A DNA stretch of 64,000 nt, from the NCBI GenBank assembly GCA_963666895.2, contig CAXXNS010000010.1:496001-560000 (forward strand), in the 5' to 3' direction. This DNA is from G963666895 sp963666895. Its GTDB lineage: Bacteria; Desulfobacterota; Desulfovibrionia; Desulfovibrionales; Desulfovibrionaceae. Below, one piece after another: positions 9,136-18,109 of this stretch (positions within the stretch are counted from its first letter, which is position 1; the number at the start of each line of letters is the position of its first letter). Below the pieces are notes generated by a model, which saw only the letters and a program-made list of their open reading frames with translations, ran no database searches and had not been told where the DNA came from. The translations under genes and the position numbers were made by a program.

Positions 9136-9908
9136 CAGCACGCCCCTCCTTCCTGGTCCACGTCCTTGTAAACGCCCAGCGGGAAGTAGGGGATCATCTC
9201 CGTCCCGATGCGCTCGTTGGCCGCCACCGGGGTCATTTTCCAGTTGGTGGGACAGGCCGAGAGCAGCTCCACGAACCCGAAGCCCTGCTCCTTGATCTGG
9301 ACCTCGAAGGCCCTCCGGATCATCTTCTTGGCCTGGCGGATGTGCTTGACCGTGTCCAGGGAGCCGCGCGCGGCATAGGCCACGCCGCCCAGCCCGGCGA
9401 TGATCTCGGCCATCTTGATGGGCATGCCCTCCCGGTCCCGGCAGCGCCCGCCCGGGCAGGTGGTGGTGCGCTGGCCGATGAGGGTGGTCGGGGCCATCTG
9501 GCCGCCGGTCATGCCGTAGACCGTGTTGTTGACGAACACCACGGACACGCGCTCGCCGCGGTTGGCGCAGTGCATGATCTCGGCCAGCCCGATGGAGGCC
9601 AGGTCGCCGTCGCCCTGGTAGGTGAACACGAACTTGTCCGGACGGCCGCGCTTGACCCCGGTGGCCACGGCTGGAGCCCGGCCATGCGGGGCCTCCACCG
9701 CGTCCACGTCCAGGTAGTTGTACAGGAACACGGAGCAGCCGATGGAGCCGATGAGGATGGTGTCGTCCACCAGGCTGAGCTCCTCCAGGATCTCTCCGGC
9801 CAGGCGGTGGGCCACGCCGTGGTGGCAGCCCGGGCAATAGTGGGTGTCTCGGTCGATGACCACCTGGGGCCGGTCGAACACGAGTTTTTCAGCGGTTGCC
9901 GTGGTCAT
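9135..9908 (-). CDS. korB: 2-oxoacid:ferredoxin oxidoreductase, beta subunit (TPP-binding)
   Basis: The beta subunit binds thiamine diphosphate. The 257-residue protein has YCPGCHHGVAHRL near residue 28, the GSIGCSVF loop, the TPP/Mg motif GDGDLASIGL followed by NNTVYGMTGGQ, as in 2-oxoglutarate and branched-chain 2-oxoacid ferredoxin oxidoreductases. It fits between the alpha and gamma genes without gaps. The substrate cannot be fixed from sequence alone; 2-oxoglutarate is the usual call for this subunit set, but branched-chain 2-oxoacids are possible. Confidence 0.92.
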   Translation of the reverse strand: MTTATAEKLVFDRPQVVIDRDTHYCPGCHHGVAHRLAGEILEELSLVDDTILIGSIGCSVFLYNYLDVDAVEAPHGRAPAVATGVKRGRPDKFVFTYQGDGDLASIGLAEIMHCANRGERVSVVFVNNTVYGMTGGQMAPTTLIGQRTTTCPGGRCRDREGMPIKMAEIIAGLGGVAYAARGSLDTVKHIRQAKKMIRRAFEVQIKEQGFGFVELLSACPTNWKMTPVAANERIGTEMIPYFPLGVYKDVDQEGGAC

Positions 9909-10982
9909 TTACTTGCCCTCCTTGGATTGAAGGCTTTTCAGAATCGGTTCCTCGAACTCGTCCGGAGTGGGCAGGTTGCCCGGGTACACGGCGTAGAAGT
10001 CCGAGTCGCCCACGGTGCGGATGGCCAGGCGGACATCGTCCACCATCTGGCCCAGGTTGTGTTCGATGGTCAGGAACCGCTTGCCCTTCTTGGCCAGGGC
10101 CAGGAGCCCGTCGGAAGGGAAGGGGTAGAGGGTCACCGGGCGGTACAGGCCTACCTTGTGTCCGGCCGCGCGCAGCTTGCGCACCGCGGACTTGGCGATG
10201 CGGCCGATGGAGCCGTAGGCCACCACCACCAAATCGGCATCGCCGGTCTCGAACTCGTCGGCCCGGGCCAGCGGCTTCCACGACTCGTACTTGGCCTGCA
10301 AATGCTTGTTCTGCCCGGCCAGGGCGCCCTCTTCCAGGAACAGGGACTTGATGAGCCGCTTATCCCTCCCCTTGGCTCCGTCCAGACGCCAGTCGCCGCC
10401 CTCCTTGGGGTCCACCTTGACCGGATCGCGCAGTTCCACGGGCTCCTTCATCTGCCCGAGGATGGCGTCGCCCAGGATGAGCACCGGATTGCGGTAGGTG
10501 AAGGCCAGGTCAAAGGCCTCGATGACCAGGTCGTAGGCCTCCTGGACCGTGGCCGGAGCCAGCACGATGCAGCGGTAGTCGCCGTGTCCGCCGCCCCGGG
10601 TGGATTGGTAGTAGTCGCCCTGGGCCGGGCCGATGTCGCCCAGTCCCGGGCCGCCGCGGTTCATGTTGACGATGACGGCCGGGATCTCGCTGCCGGCCAT
10701 GTAGGAGATGGCTTCCTGCTTGAGGGACACGCCCGGCGAGGAGGAGCTGGTCATGGCCCGCACTCCGGCCGCACCCGCGCCCAGGAGCATGTTGGCCGCG
10801 GCCACCTCGCTCTCGGCCTGGACGAACTCGCCTCCGGCATCGACAATGGCCTTGCTCATCATCTCCGGGATGTCGTTCTGCGGGGTGATGGGATAGCCGA
10901 AGAAGCAGCGGCACCCGGCGGTCAGTGCGCCGTGGCCCACGGCCTCGTTGCCCTTGACGAAGATTTTCTTGGAGTCGGCCAT
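9909..10982 (-). CDS. korA: 2-oxoacid:ferredoxin oxidoreductase, alpha subunit
   Basis: The alpha subunit forms the active site with beta. The start ATG at 10982 overlaps the ferredoxin stop (TGATG), giving 357 residues that begin MADSKKIFVKGNEAV. Key stretches are CRCFFGYPITPQNDIPE, EFVQAESEVAAANMLLGAGA, and the TSSSSPGVSLKQEAISYMAG segment that lines the active site. The C-terminal transketolase-like domain includes VVVAYGSIGRIAKSAV. The sequence downstream passes directly into the beta gene. All four genes overlap or nearly so, so translation is probably coupled. Confidence 0.92.
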   Translation of the reverse strand: MADSKKIFVKGNEAVGHGALTAGCRCFFGYPITPQNDIPEMMSKAIVDAGGEFVQAESEVAAANMLLGAGAAGVRAMTSSSSPGVSLKQEAISYMAGSEIPAVIVNMNRGGPGLGDIGPAQGDYYQSTRGGGHGDYRCIVLAPATVQEAYDLVIEAFDLAFTYRNPVLILGDAILGQMKEPVELRDPVKVDPKEGGDWRLDGAKGRDKRLIKSLFLEEGALAGQNKHLQAKYESWKPLARADEFETGDADLVVVAYGSIGRIAKSAVRKLRAAGHKVGLYRPVTLYPFPSDGLLALAKKGKRFLTIEHNLGQMVDDVRLAIRTVGDSDFYAVYPGNLPTPDEFEEPILKSLQSKEGK

Positions 10983-11215
10983 CACTTGTCCCCCTTCTTT
11001 TTCGGGGTCTTGTACACCTTGATGGCGTAATCCGGGCAGATGAGCGCGCAGGACGCGCAGCCCGTACACTTGTCCTTGTCCGCTTCAGGCACCTCGGCCA
11101 CCTTGTAGCCCTTGGTGTTGAACCGGTCGGCCTGGACGATGATCCGCACCGGGCAGACCGTGGTGCAGAGGAGACACCCTTTGCACCGTTCCTCGTTGAC
11201 CTCGATTCTCGACAT
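10982..11215 (-). CDS. korD: 2-oxoacid:ferredoxin oxidoreductase, delta (ferredoxin) subunit
   Basis: This 77-residue 2[4Fe-4S] ferredoxin subunit passes electrons from the oxidoreductase core. Two cluster motifs are present, CKGCLLCTTVCP near residue 11 and CTGCASCALICP near residue 47. The ATG at 11215 follows AAGGAG with a seven-base gap and is preferred over upstream in-frame codons. It is the first gene of the operon, 57 bases downstream of queA on the same strand, so co-transcription with queA is possible. Confidence 0.92.
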   Translation of the reverse strand: MSRIEVNEERCKGCLLCTTVCPVRIIVQADRFNTKGYKVAEVPEADKDKCTGCASCALICPDYAIKVYKTPKKKGDK

Positions 11216-11272
11216 GGAAATCTCCTTGACTGGATGGCGCATGAGTCCGGGGGGCGGACCAGCACGCACCCT

Positions 11273-12397
11273 TTACACGATCAACATGGCGTCGCCATAG
11301 GAAAAAAAGCGGAAATCGTTTTCCAGGGCCACCCCATACGCGGCAAGCACGGATTCTCGGCCCGCCAAGGCGGAAATCATAATGAGAAGCGATGATTCTG
11401 GCAAATGGAAATTGGTAAGCATGTGATCGACCACGTGAAATTTGGCACCAGGGTACAGGTACAGGTCGGTCAACCCCGCAAACTCGCTGATGTTTCCCTT
11501 GGCCTTGTGCATGCCTTCCAGGGCCCGGCAGGAGGTGGTGCCCACGGCCACCACGGGCCGCCCCTCGGCCTTGGCCCGGGCCACGGCTTTGGCCGTTTCC
11601 GTGGGAACCTCCACGTATTCCTCGTGCATCTGGTGGTCGCGGATGTCCGGGGCGCGCACGGGTGAGAACGTGCCGTAGCCCACGTACAGGGTGACCTCGG
11701 CCCAACCGAAGCCGCGCTCGGCCAATCCGGCCCGGATGGCGTCGGTAAAGTGCAGCCCGGCCGTGGGAGCGGCCACGGATCCGGTCTTGTCGGCCCGGGC
11801 ATAGGTGGTCTGGTAGCGCTCGGCGTCCTCATTCGAGTCGGGCCTGCGGATGTACGGGGGCAGGGGCATGTGGCCGAGTTCCGCGAAAAGGGATTCCAGG
11901 TCGCCCTGCCAGGCCAGTTCCACCCGGCAGTGTCCGAAATCGCCTCTGTCCAGGACGGTCAGGGAGAGCGAATCCGTGAACAAAACCCGGTCACCCGGTT
12001 TCAGCCCCTTGGAAGCCCTCAGAAGGCCATTTGCTTCTCCGCGAAGGCAATCACCCGATCCATGCCTGGAAATGAGCCCTATGGGAGTGAGCAAAAGGAA
12101 CTCAACGCGGCCTCCTGTGGGCCTTTTTCCGAAGATGCGCGCGGGCAGGACCTTGGAGTTGTTGGCCACCAGCAGGGCGTTCTCGGGCAGGTGCTCGGCC
12201 AGGTTCTGGAATGTGGAAACGCGGCTTTGTCCTGAGGACCGGTCCAGCACCAGAAGCTTGGACCCGTCCCGCTTGTCTGCCGGATGCTGGGCAATACGGG
12301 ACTCGGGCAGGGGATATTGGTAGCTCTCCAGTTGAAAATCCCTCGGCACGCCTTGGTCCGGCCCGTTTTTGAACATGTCGCTCATGGCGATTGCCAT
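11273..12397 (-). CDS. queA: S-adenosylmethionine:tRNA ribosyltransferase-isomerase
   Basis: QueA transfers and isomerises the ribose of SAM onto preQ1-tRNA to form epoxyqueuosine. The 374-residue protein has the N-terminal DFQLESYQYPLPESRIAQHPA motif, the substrate region TGSVAAPTAGLHFT, the YVGYGTF strand, and the C-terminal FHLPESSLLIMISALAG and FFSYGDAMLI signatures. Length is slightly above the usual 340-360, so the ATG at 12385 (MSDMF) may be the true start; neither start has a clear ribosome site. It diverges from the MerR-like gene across about 150 bases. Confidence 0.95.
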   Translation of the reverse strand: MAIAMSDMFKNGPDQGVPRDFQLESYQYPLPESRIAQHPADKRDGSKLLVLDRSSGQSRVSTFQNLAEHLPENALLVANNSKVLPARIFGKRPTGGRVEFLLLTPIGLISRHGSGDCLRGEANGLLRASKGLKPGDRVLFTDSLSLTVLDRGDFGHCRVELAWQGDLESLFAELGHMPLPPYIRRPDSNEDAERYQTTYARADKTGSVAAPTAGLHFTDAIRAGLAERGFGWAEVTLYVGYGTFSPVRAPDIRDHQMHEEYVEVPTETAKAVARAKAEGRPVVAVGTTSCRALEGMHKAKGNISEFAGLTDLYLYPGAKFHVVDHMLTNFHLPESSLLIMISALAGRESVLAAYGVALENDFRFFSYGDAMLIV

Positions 12398-12545
12398 CTA
12401 GCATAGCCCGTGCCCCAAGGCGAGCAGGACGCCCGGAGGCAGCATTTTTAGAAAAGCATAAATATAAGTAGGTTAACAGTTTGCCTCAAATCAGCACATG
12501 GCTTTCCGACTTGATTCCTTTGCAAATCCTGGTAAAGACCAGCAC

Positions 12546-13229
12546 ATGAACTGGCTTTCCGTGGCCGAGATAGCCAAGATCACGCGCATTCCCGCACCCA
12601 CCGCCAGGCGATACGCATCCCTGTTCCGGGAGTATTTGCCGAGCAAGAAGATGGGCCGGATGACCAAGTATGGCGAAGACGCCGTGCAGATTTTCGAGCA
12701 GATCGCCCAGCTCTACAACGACGGCCATGTGACCAGCGAGATCGAGGAAATCCTCAAGCGCGACTACGCCCGGACCATCGACGTGGACGCCGGGTCTCCG
12801 TCCGCCCTGGCCACCCAGGTCTCCCAGGCCGACCTGAACCGCGAGATGACCGAGTCCTTCACGCGGCTCATGGACAAGTTCTCCTCTTGCCTGTCCATCA
12901 TCGCCGACCAGAAGGCTTTGCTGGAAGGACAGCGCGACGACATCCAGAAGCTCAAGTCGGCTGTGGTCCTGCTTTCCCGCAGCCAGAAGCGGATCAAGCT
13001 CTCCACCCCGGAAGTGACCTTGGAGATTCCGGCCGAGGTGGACGAGCGCTGCCGCTCCCTGGAGGCCAAGAACAAGGAACTCGAGGAGATGGCCCTCAAC
13101 CTGTCCTACGAGAACTCGGACATGAAGGTGAAGCTCCAGATTCTGGAGTCCGAACTGGTCCGTTTGCGCCGCGACCGCCGCGAAATGGAGAAGTATCTCC
13201 AGGACAAGATCGAACGGATCAAAGCTTAG
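12546..13229 (+). CDS. MerR-like DNA-binding protein with C-terminal coiled coil
   Basis: Residues 1-60 form a MerR-type winged helix-turn-helix: MNWLSVAEIAKITRIPAPTARRYASLF. From about residue 95 the protein is long helical text with strong coiled-coil character (VDERCRSLEAKNKELEEMA, then LQILESELVRLRRDRREMEK). There is no effector domain of the drug- or metal-binding type, so it resembles the MerR-like regulators that act as dimeric DNA-binding architectural proteins. The ATG at 12546 begins right at the domain; an in-frame ATG at 12498 adds 16 residues of no clear character. Upstream AT-rich DNA at 12445-12480 probably holds its promoter. Target genes are unknown. Confidence 0.7.
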   Translation: MNWLSVAEIAKITRIPAPTARRYASLFREYLPSKKMGRMTKYGEDAVQIFEQIAQLYNDGHVTSEIEEILKRDYARTIDVDAGSPSALATQVSQADLNREMTESFTRLMDKFSSCLSIIADQKALLEGQRDDIQKLKSAVVLLSRSQKRIKLSTPEVTLEIPAEVDERCRSLEAKNKELEEMALNLSYENSDMKVKLQILESELVRLRRDRREMEKYLQDKIERIKA

Positions 13230-13347
13230 CCCGAGTCTCAACTTTCTCTGGAAAAATTGCAGTTTCTACAGCCCTGGGGTAGAACCGCCTCAGAACGCTT
13301 GACCTTGGGTACGAAAACCAACAACCTTGGGGCACAGAGGAGGCGCC

Positions 13348-13845
13348 ATGATTCGCAGACGGCACAGCTGGGGGAAGCTGCTCGTGCTTGTGCTGGCGAC
13401 CACGCTGGCCATGGCCTGCACCACCCGTCAATCGCAATCCACGGATCCCGGAGGCGGTGATCCCGCCGCCATTGAGCAGACCTACGAACAGACAAATTTC
13501 TATTATGAGTTCGAGGACATTCTCATCCCGCGCGAAATCGACCCGGTGGACGACGAAAAGTATGTGTTTGACGATGGCCGGTTCCTGGCCGGTTTCCGCA
13601 TCTTCAAGGGCCGCGTTGTGGCCGACGACCTGTTCCTGTTCTTCCTGAACAACATGCAGCGCGACGGCTGGACCAAGATCGTGTCCATCAAGAGCGACGT
13701 GAGCACCCTGGTGTTCTCCAAGCCGCAGAAGAGCTGCACCATCAAGATCGAGGACAGCTGGCCCGAATCCCAGGTCACCGTCTTCGCGGTCCAGCTTCGC
13801 GACAACACCGGTCCGTCCATTCAGGTGCAGGACCTGCCCAACTAG
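13348..13845 (+). CDS. Lipoprotein of unknown function upstream of coaBC
   Basis: An excellent AGGAGG ribosome site at 13336-13341 precedes the ATG at 13348. The 165-residue product has a basic n-region, a hydrophobic helix and a lipobox (LAMAC, Cys 23), so it is exported and lipidated. The mature part is a single globular domain with YYEFEDILIPREI, GFRIFKGRVVADDLFLFF and VFAVQLRDNT. I do not recognise a named family. It ends 15 bases before coaBC and is probably co-transcribed with it, though there is no obvious functional link to coenzyme A synthesis. Confidence 0.75.
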   Translation: MIRRRHSWGKLLVLVLATTLAMACTTRQSQSTDPGGGDPAAIEQTYEQTNFYYEFEDILIPREIDPVDDEKYVFDDGRFLAGFRIFKGRVVADDLFLFFLNNMQRDGWTKIVSIKSDVSTLVFSKPQKSCTIKIEDSWPESQVTVFAVQLRDNTGPSIQVQDLPN

Positions 13846-13860
13846 CAGGCGGAACGCGAC

Positions 13861-15087
13861 ATGGCAGTGGACACCAGCATGTACTTTGCGGCCTTTTCCA
13901 GCCAGCGCATCCACCTGGGCGTGACCGGCTCGGTAGCCGCGGTGCGCGCCCTGGATCTGACAAGGGCGCTGACTTCGCTGGGCGTGTCCGTTTCCGTCAC
14001 CCTGACGGATTCGGCCTGCCGGTTCATCACGCCCCTGTCCTTCGCCGCCCTGGGCGCGGACCCGGTGTTCACGTCCATGTTTGACGACGAGCAGGCCACC
14101 TTTGCCCATCTCTATCCGCAGAAGCAGGCCCAGGCCCTGGTCATCGCCCCGGCCACCGCGGACATACTGGCCCGCATGGCCCACGGCTTGGCCGGAGATC
14201 TGCTGTCCTGCCAGGCGTTGGCCTTCCCCGGACCCGTGGTGGTCGCTCCGGCCATGAACCCGGCCATGTGGGACGCACCCGCCACCCGGGCCAACGTGGC
14301 TCTGCTCACGGAACGGGGAGTGCGTTTCGCCGGTCCGGTGAGCGGTCCGGTGGCCTGCGGTGACGAGGGGCCTGGACGTATGGCCCCTGTGGAGGACGTG
14401 CTGGCCCATGCCCTTCGGGCCGTGTCGCCCCAGGACCTGGCCGGACGCAAGGTGCTGGTCACTTTGGGGCCAACCCGCGAGTTCGCGGACCCCGTGCGTT
14501 GCTGGACCAACCCCTCCACCGGCCGCATGGGCGCCAGCCTGGCCGTGGCCGCCTGGCTCCGGGGTGCCGAGGTCACTGCCGTTTGCGGTCCAACCAGCCT
14601 GGCCCTTCCGACGGGCATTACGCGCGTGGACGTGACCACGGCCCGGGACATGCATGAAACCGCCCTGGAACTTTGGGACGACATGGACATCGGTTGCCTA
14701 GTGGCGGCCGTGGCCGACTTCCGCCCGGCCAAGCCCCATCCCGAGAAGCTCAAAAAAACCGCCGCGGGCAAGGACGGACTGGTGCAGCACATGACCACCA
14801 ATCCGGACATCCTCCGCGACCTGGGCAAGCGCAAGCAGGAGAACCAGCTCCTGCTGGGCTTCGCCGCCGAGACGGCCGAGGAGATGGCGGGCCAGGCCCG
14901 GGACAAGCTTGAGGCCAAGAACCTGGATCTCATCGCGGCCAACCGCATCGGCGATCCGGACAGCGGATTCGGAACCCAGGGCAACACGGTATTTGTCCTG
15001 GATTGCCACGGCCGCCAGGAACAGTGGCCCAACCTTCCCAAGCCCGAGGTGGCCTGGCGGCTATGGGACCAGCTGATCGCGCTCTGA
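13861..15087 (+). CDS. coaBC: Bifunctional phosphopantothenate-cysteine ligase / phosphopantothenoylcysteine decarboxylase
   Basis: CoaBC carries out two steps of coenzyme A synthesis. The flavin-dependent CoaC half (residues 1-190) has HLGVTGSVAAVRALDL, VIAPATADILARMAHGLAGDLL, the PAMNPAMW loop and the active-site flap ACGDEGPGRM with Cys near 166. The CoaB half (190-408) has LVTLGPTREFADPVRCWTNPSTGRMG, AAVADFRPAKPHPEKLKK and the conserved MTTNPDILRDLG. The second motif normally reads GGTREPID, so GPTREFAD is a mild variant. Length 408 is typical. The following gene starts inside its last 25 bases. Confidence 0.96.
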   Translation: MAVDTSMYFAAFSSQRIHLGVTGSVAAVRALDLTRALTSLGVSVSVTLTDSACRFITPLSFAALGADPVFTSMFDDEQATFAHLYPQKQAQALVIAPATADILARMAHGLAGDLLSCQALAFPGPVVVAPAMNPAMWDAPATRANVALLTERGVRFAGPVSGPVACGDEGPGRMAPVEDVLAHALRAVSPQDLAGRKVLVTLGPTREFADPVRCWTNPSTGRMGASLAVAAWLRGAEVTAVCGPTSLALPTGITRVDVTTARDMHETALELWDDMDIGCLVAAVADFRPAKPHPEKLKKTAAGKDGLVQHMTTNPDILRDLGKRKQENQLLLGFAAETAEEMAGQARDKLEAKNLDLIAANRIGDPDSGFGTQGNTVFVLDCHGRQEQWPNLPKPEVAWRLWDQLIAL

Positions 15088-15758
15088 ACCTGGCCGAGCG
15101 GCTTCGGCCCTGGGTCGGCCTGGGCCTGACCGACGTGCTCGCTCCCGGCAGCGGCATTCGCTTTCAAGGTCGTGCGTCCGTTTCTCCGGGACAAGAACAA
15201 CGGCAAAGCCGACCGGCCTCACCGCAAAGGCCGCCTGCTCTTCCCACGCGACAAGCTGATCAGCGCCAACAGCCTGTTCAGTCGCAGCCAAAGCACCATG
15301 CACCCATCGAGCTGCCGGAACAGTGGCTTGACTTCATCAAGAGCTATCCCAGCGGCGCGCGCATGGTCTGGACCTATTTCGAGCTGGGGCTCAACAAGTG
15401 GCTCAAGCCGGATTCCGATAAATCAAAGCTGTTTCTGAGCCTTATCGATCACTTGCGATTGCCGCAGGGGAGCATCGCCTTCAGCGCCATGACCGAACCG
15501 GCCGGCGAGGTCATGGTTCCCCGGACCGACCTGTTTTGGGAAGTTGTTCGCCGCCTGGGCGCACAAGTCGTCGCCTGTTTCGGTGAACCCGGGTTCAGGA
15601 CTCTCTGCCCCCGGGCGACCCGCGGCCGATTCCACATCACGGACAGCGGACTCACGGTACACGTGCTTCCCGACCCGAATTTATTGCTGACTATGCCTCT
15701 TGAACGCAGGCTGGCCAGCGTGGATCATCTTCGAGAAGTGGTTCTTTCCTCACACTGA
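15063..15758 (+). CDS. Hypothetical protein translationally coupled to coaBC
   Basis: The ATG at 15063 lies inside the coaBC end and has GAGGTGG upstream, so it is probably translated by coupling. The 231-residue product has a proline/glutamine-rich middle (residues 40-85) and a conserved-looking C-terminal domain: ELPEQWLDFIKSYPSGARMVWTYFELGL, LFLSLIDHLRLPQGSIAF and CFGEPGFRTLCP. No membrane segment or signal peptide is seen. I cannot name a family. It is followed 91 bases later by the epimerase gene. Confidence 0.65.
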   Translation: MGPADRALNLAERLRPWVGLGLTDVLAPGSGIRFQGRASVSPGQEQRQSRPASPQRPPALPTRQADQRQQPVQSQPKHHAPIELPEQWLDFIKSYPSGARMVWTYFELGLNKWLKPDSDKSKLFLSLIDHLRLPQGSIAFSAMTEPAGEVMVPRTDLFWEVVRRLGAQVVACFGEPGFRTLCPRATRGRFHITDSGLTVHVLPDPNLLLTMPLERRLASVDHLREVVLSSH

Positions 15759-15849
15759 AGCGGTTGCGCTTCGGCCCTGGCTGGCGTATCTCTCCCCACG
15801 ACAACGCCAATCGCAAAATCAAGCCCAACGGGAATTCAAGGATCCAAGC

Positions 15850-16857
15850 ATGCATGTTCTTGTCACCGGCGCAGCCGGATTCATCGGCTTTCATCTTTCC
15901 AAGCGCCTGCTGGAGATGGGGCACAAGGTCACCGGCCTGGACAGTCTCAATGACTATTACAGTGTTGAACTCAAGAAGGACCGCCTGGCCCAGATACAGG
16001 ACCATCCGGAATTCACCTTCGCGCACGTGGACCTGGCCGATCGTCCATCCATGAAGCAATTGTTCGCCACCTCGGGCTTCACCCACGTGGTCAACCTGGC
16101 TGCCCAGGCCGGGGTGCGCTATTCCGTGGAGAACCCGGAGGCCTACGTGGACGCCAACCTGGTCGGGTTCGGCAACATCCTGGAGGGCTGCCGTCACAAC
16201 GGTGTGGAGCACCTGGTTTACGCCTCGTCCAGCTCGGTATACGGCATGAACACCCACATGCCCCTGACCCCGCACGAGTCCGCCGAGCATCCGATGAGCC
16301 TCTATGCGGCCACCAAGAAGGCCAACGAGATGATGGCCCATTCCTATTCCAACCTTTACGACCTTCCTACCACGGGCTTGCGTTTCTTCACGGTCTATGG
16401 GCCCTGGGGGCGGCCGGACATGGCCCTGTTTTTGTTTACCAAGGCCATCCTTGAGGACAAGCCCATCAAGGTCTTCAACCACGGCAAGATGGAGCGGGAC
16501 TTTACCTATGTCGAGGACATCGTGGAAGGGGTGGTCCGCGTGACCATGAACACAGCCAAGGCCAATCCCAACTGGGACGGCCAGAAGCCCGACCCGTCCA
16601 CCAGCAAGGTGCCGTACCGTATCTACAACATCGGCAACAACAACAAGGTCCAGCTCTCGCGTTATATCGAGGTGCTGGAGGAACAGCTCGGCAAGACCGC
16701 CGAGAAGATCTACATGGACCTCCAGCCCGGCGACGTGCCTGCCACCTGGGCCGACGTGGACGATCTGGTCCAGGACGTGGATTTTTGCCCGGCCACTTCG
16801 GTGGACGAGGGCATCGCCAAGTTCGTTTGGTGGTATCGGGAGTATTTTAAGGTCTGA
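15850..16857 (+). CDS. UDP-glucuronate 4-epimerase-like NAD-dependent epimerase
   Basis: This extended short-chain dehydrogenase interconverts UDP-hexuronic acids or related sugars for surface polysaccharides. The 335-residue protein has the NAD loop TGAAGFIGFHLSKRLL at residues 6-21, LDSLNDYYSVELKKDRL, catalytic Ser in YASSSSVYG, catalytic YAATKK, the RFFTVYGPWGRPDMAL stretch and RDFTYVEDIVEGV. These are characteristic of the CapI/LspL group, which supports the UDP-GlcA substrate. The ATG at 15850 starts exactly at the Rossmann strand (MHVLVTG). A strong terminator follows. Confidence 0.88.
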   Translation: MHVLVTGAAGFIGFHLSKRLLEMGHKVTGLDSLNDYYSVELKKDRLAQIQDHPEFTFAHVDLADRPSMKQLFATSGFTHVVNLAAQAGVRYSVENPEAYVDANLVGFGNILEGCRHNGVEHLVYASSSSVYGMNTHMPLTPHESAEHPMSLYAATKKANEMMAHSYSNLYDLPTTGLRFFTVYGPWGRPDMALFLFTKAILEDKPIKVFNHGKMERDFTYVEDIVEGVVRVTMNTAKANPNWDGQKPDPSTSKVPYRIYNIGNNNKVQLSRYIEVLEEQLGKTAEKIYMDLQPGDVPATWADVDDLVQDVDFCPATSVDEGIAKFVWWYREYFKV

Positions 16858-16889
16858 CCCCGACACCTCCCGCCCCAGCACGGCACACG

Positions 16890-16944
16890 GCCCCGGCCCA
16901 TATATAATATAATGATGGGACCGGGGCTTTTTTTTATTTTTTTT
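16890..16944 (+). terminator. Intrinsic terminator after the epimerase gene
   Basis: GCCCCGGCCC at 16890-16899 pairs with GGGACCGGGGC at 16917-16927 (one bulge), with an AT-only loop, followed by eight T residues, one A and a second T run. It begins 33 bases after the epimerase stop. Confidence 0.8.
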
Positions 16945-17080
16945 CTTACCGCCCGCCCCCCTTGCGCTACGGGCTCTTTTCGACGGTTTTTCTCTTTTGA
17001 GGGGCCTCCAAAACCCCGGACGCCCCTTGCCAAGCCAGCCCGTTCCATTTAGACAATGCCCATGCTCTTGGCTGTCCTCT

Positions 17081-17096
17081 TGTTTCACGTGAAACA
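17081..17096. promoter_or_regulatory. parS partition site 1
   Basis: TGTTTCACGTGAAACA is a perfect 16-base palindrome and an exact match to the chromosomal parS consensus TGTTNCACGTGAAACA bound by ParB. It lies 115 bases upstream of parA. Confidence 0.92.
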
Positions 17097-17125
17097 AAAT
17101 GTTTTCCAAACGTCATACAAGTTCA

Positions 17126-17141
17126 TGTTTCACGTGAAACA
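17126..17141. promoter_or_regulatory. parS partition site 2
   Basis: A second exact copy of TGTTTCACGTGAAACA lies 45 bases (centre to centre) from the first, 70 bases before the parA start. The pair is a local ParB loading centre. The parA promoter must lie within or beside these sites, so ParB spreading may also repress parA. Confidence 0.92.
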
Positions 17142-17211
17142 AAACGGCTCACCGACCCGTTGCTCTCACGTCCGTTCATGACCCGGTAAACCACCAAGGG
17201 GGAGTGCTCCT

Positions 17212-17979
17212 GTGGCCAGAACCATTGTTGTTGCCAACCAAAAGGGTGGGGTCGGTAAGACCACCACGGCGGTGAACCTGGGCGCCTCGTTGGCGGTGAT
17301 GGAGAACAAGGTCCTTATCGTGGACTGCGATCCCCAGGCCAACGCGTCCAGCGGGCTGGGCTTCTACCAGAGCGAACGCCGCGAAACAATTTATTCGGCC
17401 CTGTTCAAGCCGGAAAGGGTGCGCCAGGCCATCGTGGAAACGGACATTCCGTTCCTGTCGCTCCTGCCCGGGACCACGGATCTGGTCGGGGCCGAGGTGG
17501 AGTTGGTGGACAAGATCGGTCGCGAGTACTACGTGCGCGACCTTATCGAGCCGGTGCAGAACGAATTCGACTACATCATCCTGGATTGTCCGCCGTCCCT
17601 TGGCATCCTGACGGTGAACGCCCTGTGCGCGGCCAAGGAATTGCTGGTGCCGCTGCAGTGCGAGTACTACGCCCTGGAAGGAATCGCCCAGCTGCTCATG
17701 ACCTACGAACTGGTCCGCAAACGGCTCAACCCGGACCTCAAGGTCCTGGGCGTGGTCCTGACCATGTACGATTCCCGCAACCGGCTTTCCTGGCAGGTCA
17801 AGAACGAGGTGCGCAGAGCCTTTCCGCAGCATTTGTTCGAGGTCATCGTGCCCAGGAACGTGCGGTTGTCCGAGGCGCCGAGTTTCGGCAAACCCGTCAT
17901 CACCTACGATATCAAGTCCAAGGGCGCGGAAGCCTACCTCCATTTGGCCCAAGAGGTGGCCAAGAGCCGGACGGCCTGA
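17212..17979 (+). CDS. parA: Chromosome partitioning ATPase ParA (Soj)
   Basis: ParA is a DNA-binding ATPase that moves ParB-parS complexes. The GTG start at 17212 follows AAGGGGGAG. The 255-residue protein has the deviant Walker A box QKGGVGKTTTAVNLG at residues 10-24, the CDPQANASSGLG motif, Walker B DYIILDCPPSLG near residue 120 and the RLSEAPSFGKPV signature of the chromosomal Soj group. It lacks the N-terminal helix-turn-helix of plasmid type Ia ParA. parB is not next to it but 971 bases further, beyond an antisense gene. Confidence 0.96.
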   Translation: MARTIVVANQKGGVGKTTTAVNLGASLAVMENKVLIVDCDPQANASSGLGFYQSERRETIYSALFKPERVRQAIVETDIPFLSLLPGTTDLVGAEVELVDKIGREYYVRDLIEPVQNEFDYIILDCPPSLGILTVNALCAAKELLVPLQCEYYALEGIAQLLMTYELVRKRLNPDLKVLGVVLTMYDSRNRLSWQVKNEVRRAFPQHLFEVIVPRNVRLSEAPSFGKPVITYDIKSKGAEAYLHLAQEVAKSRTA

Positions 17980-18109
17980 CACGGGACGTGATGGAGTCGC
18001 AATCTTGTGATGACCACAGGCGAAAATTTACTTTGGGACCGTATTTCAGGCTATGGGTCGGACCAGAGCGTGCTATGGGATGAAAACGGGCGAGAATTGA
18101 TCCTTGGTT

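Noticed and set aside
9342..11030. Open plus-strand frame of 562 codons opposite korA and korB
   Set aside because: Gly/His/Val-rich text without domains, antisense to conserved oxidoreductase subunits.
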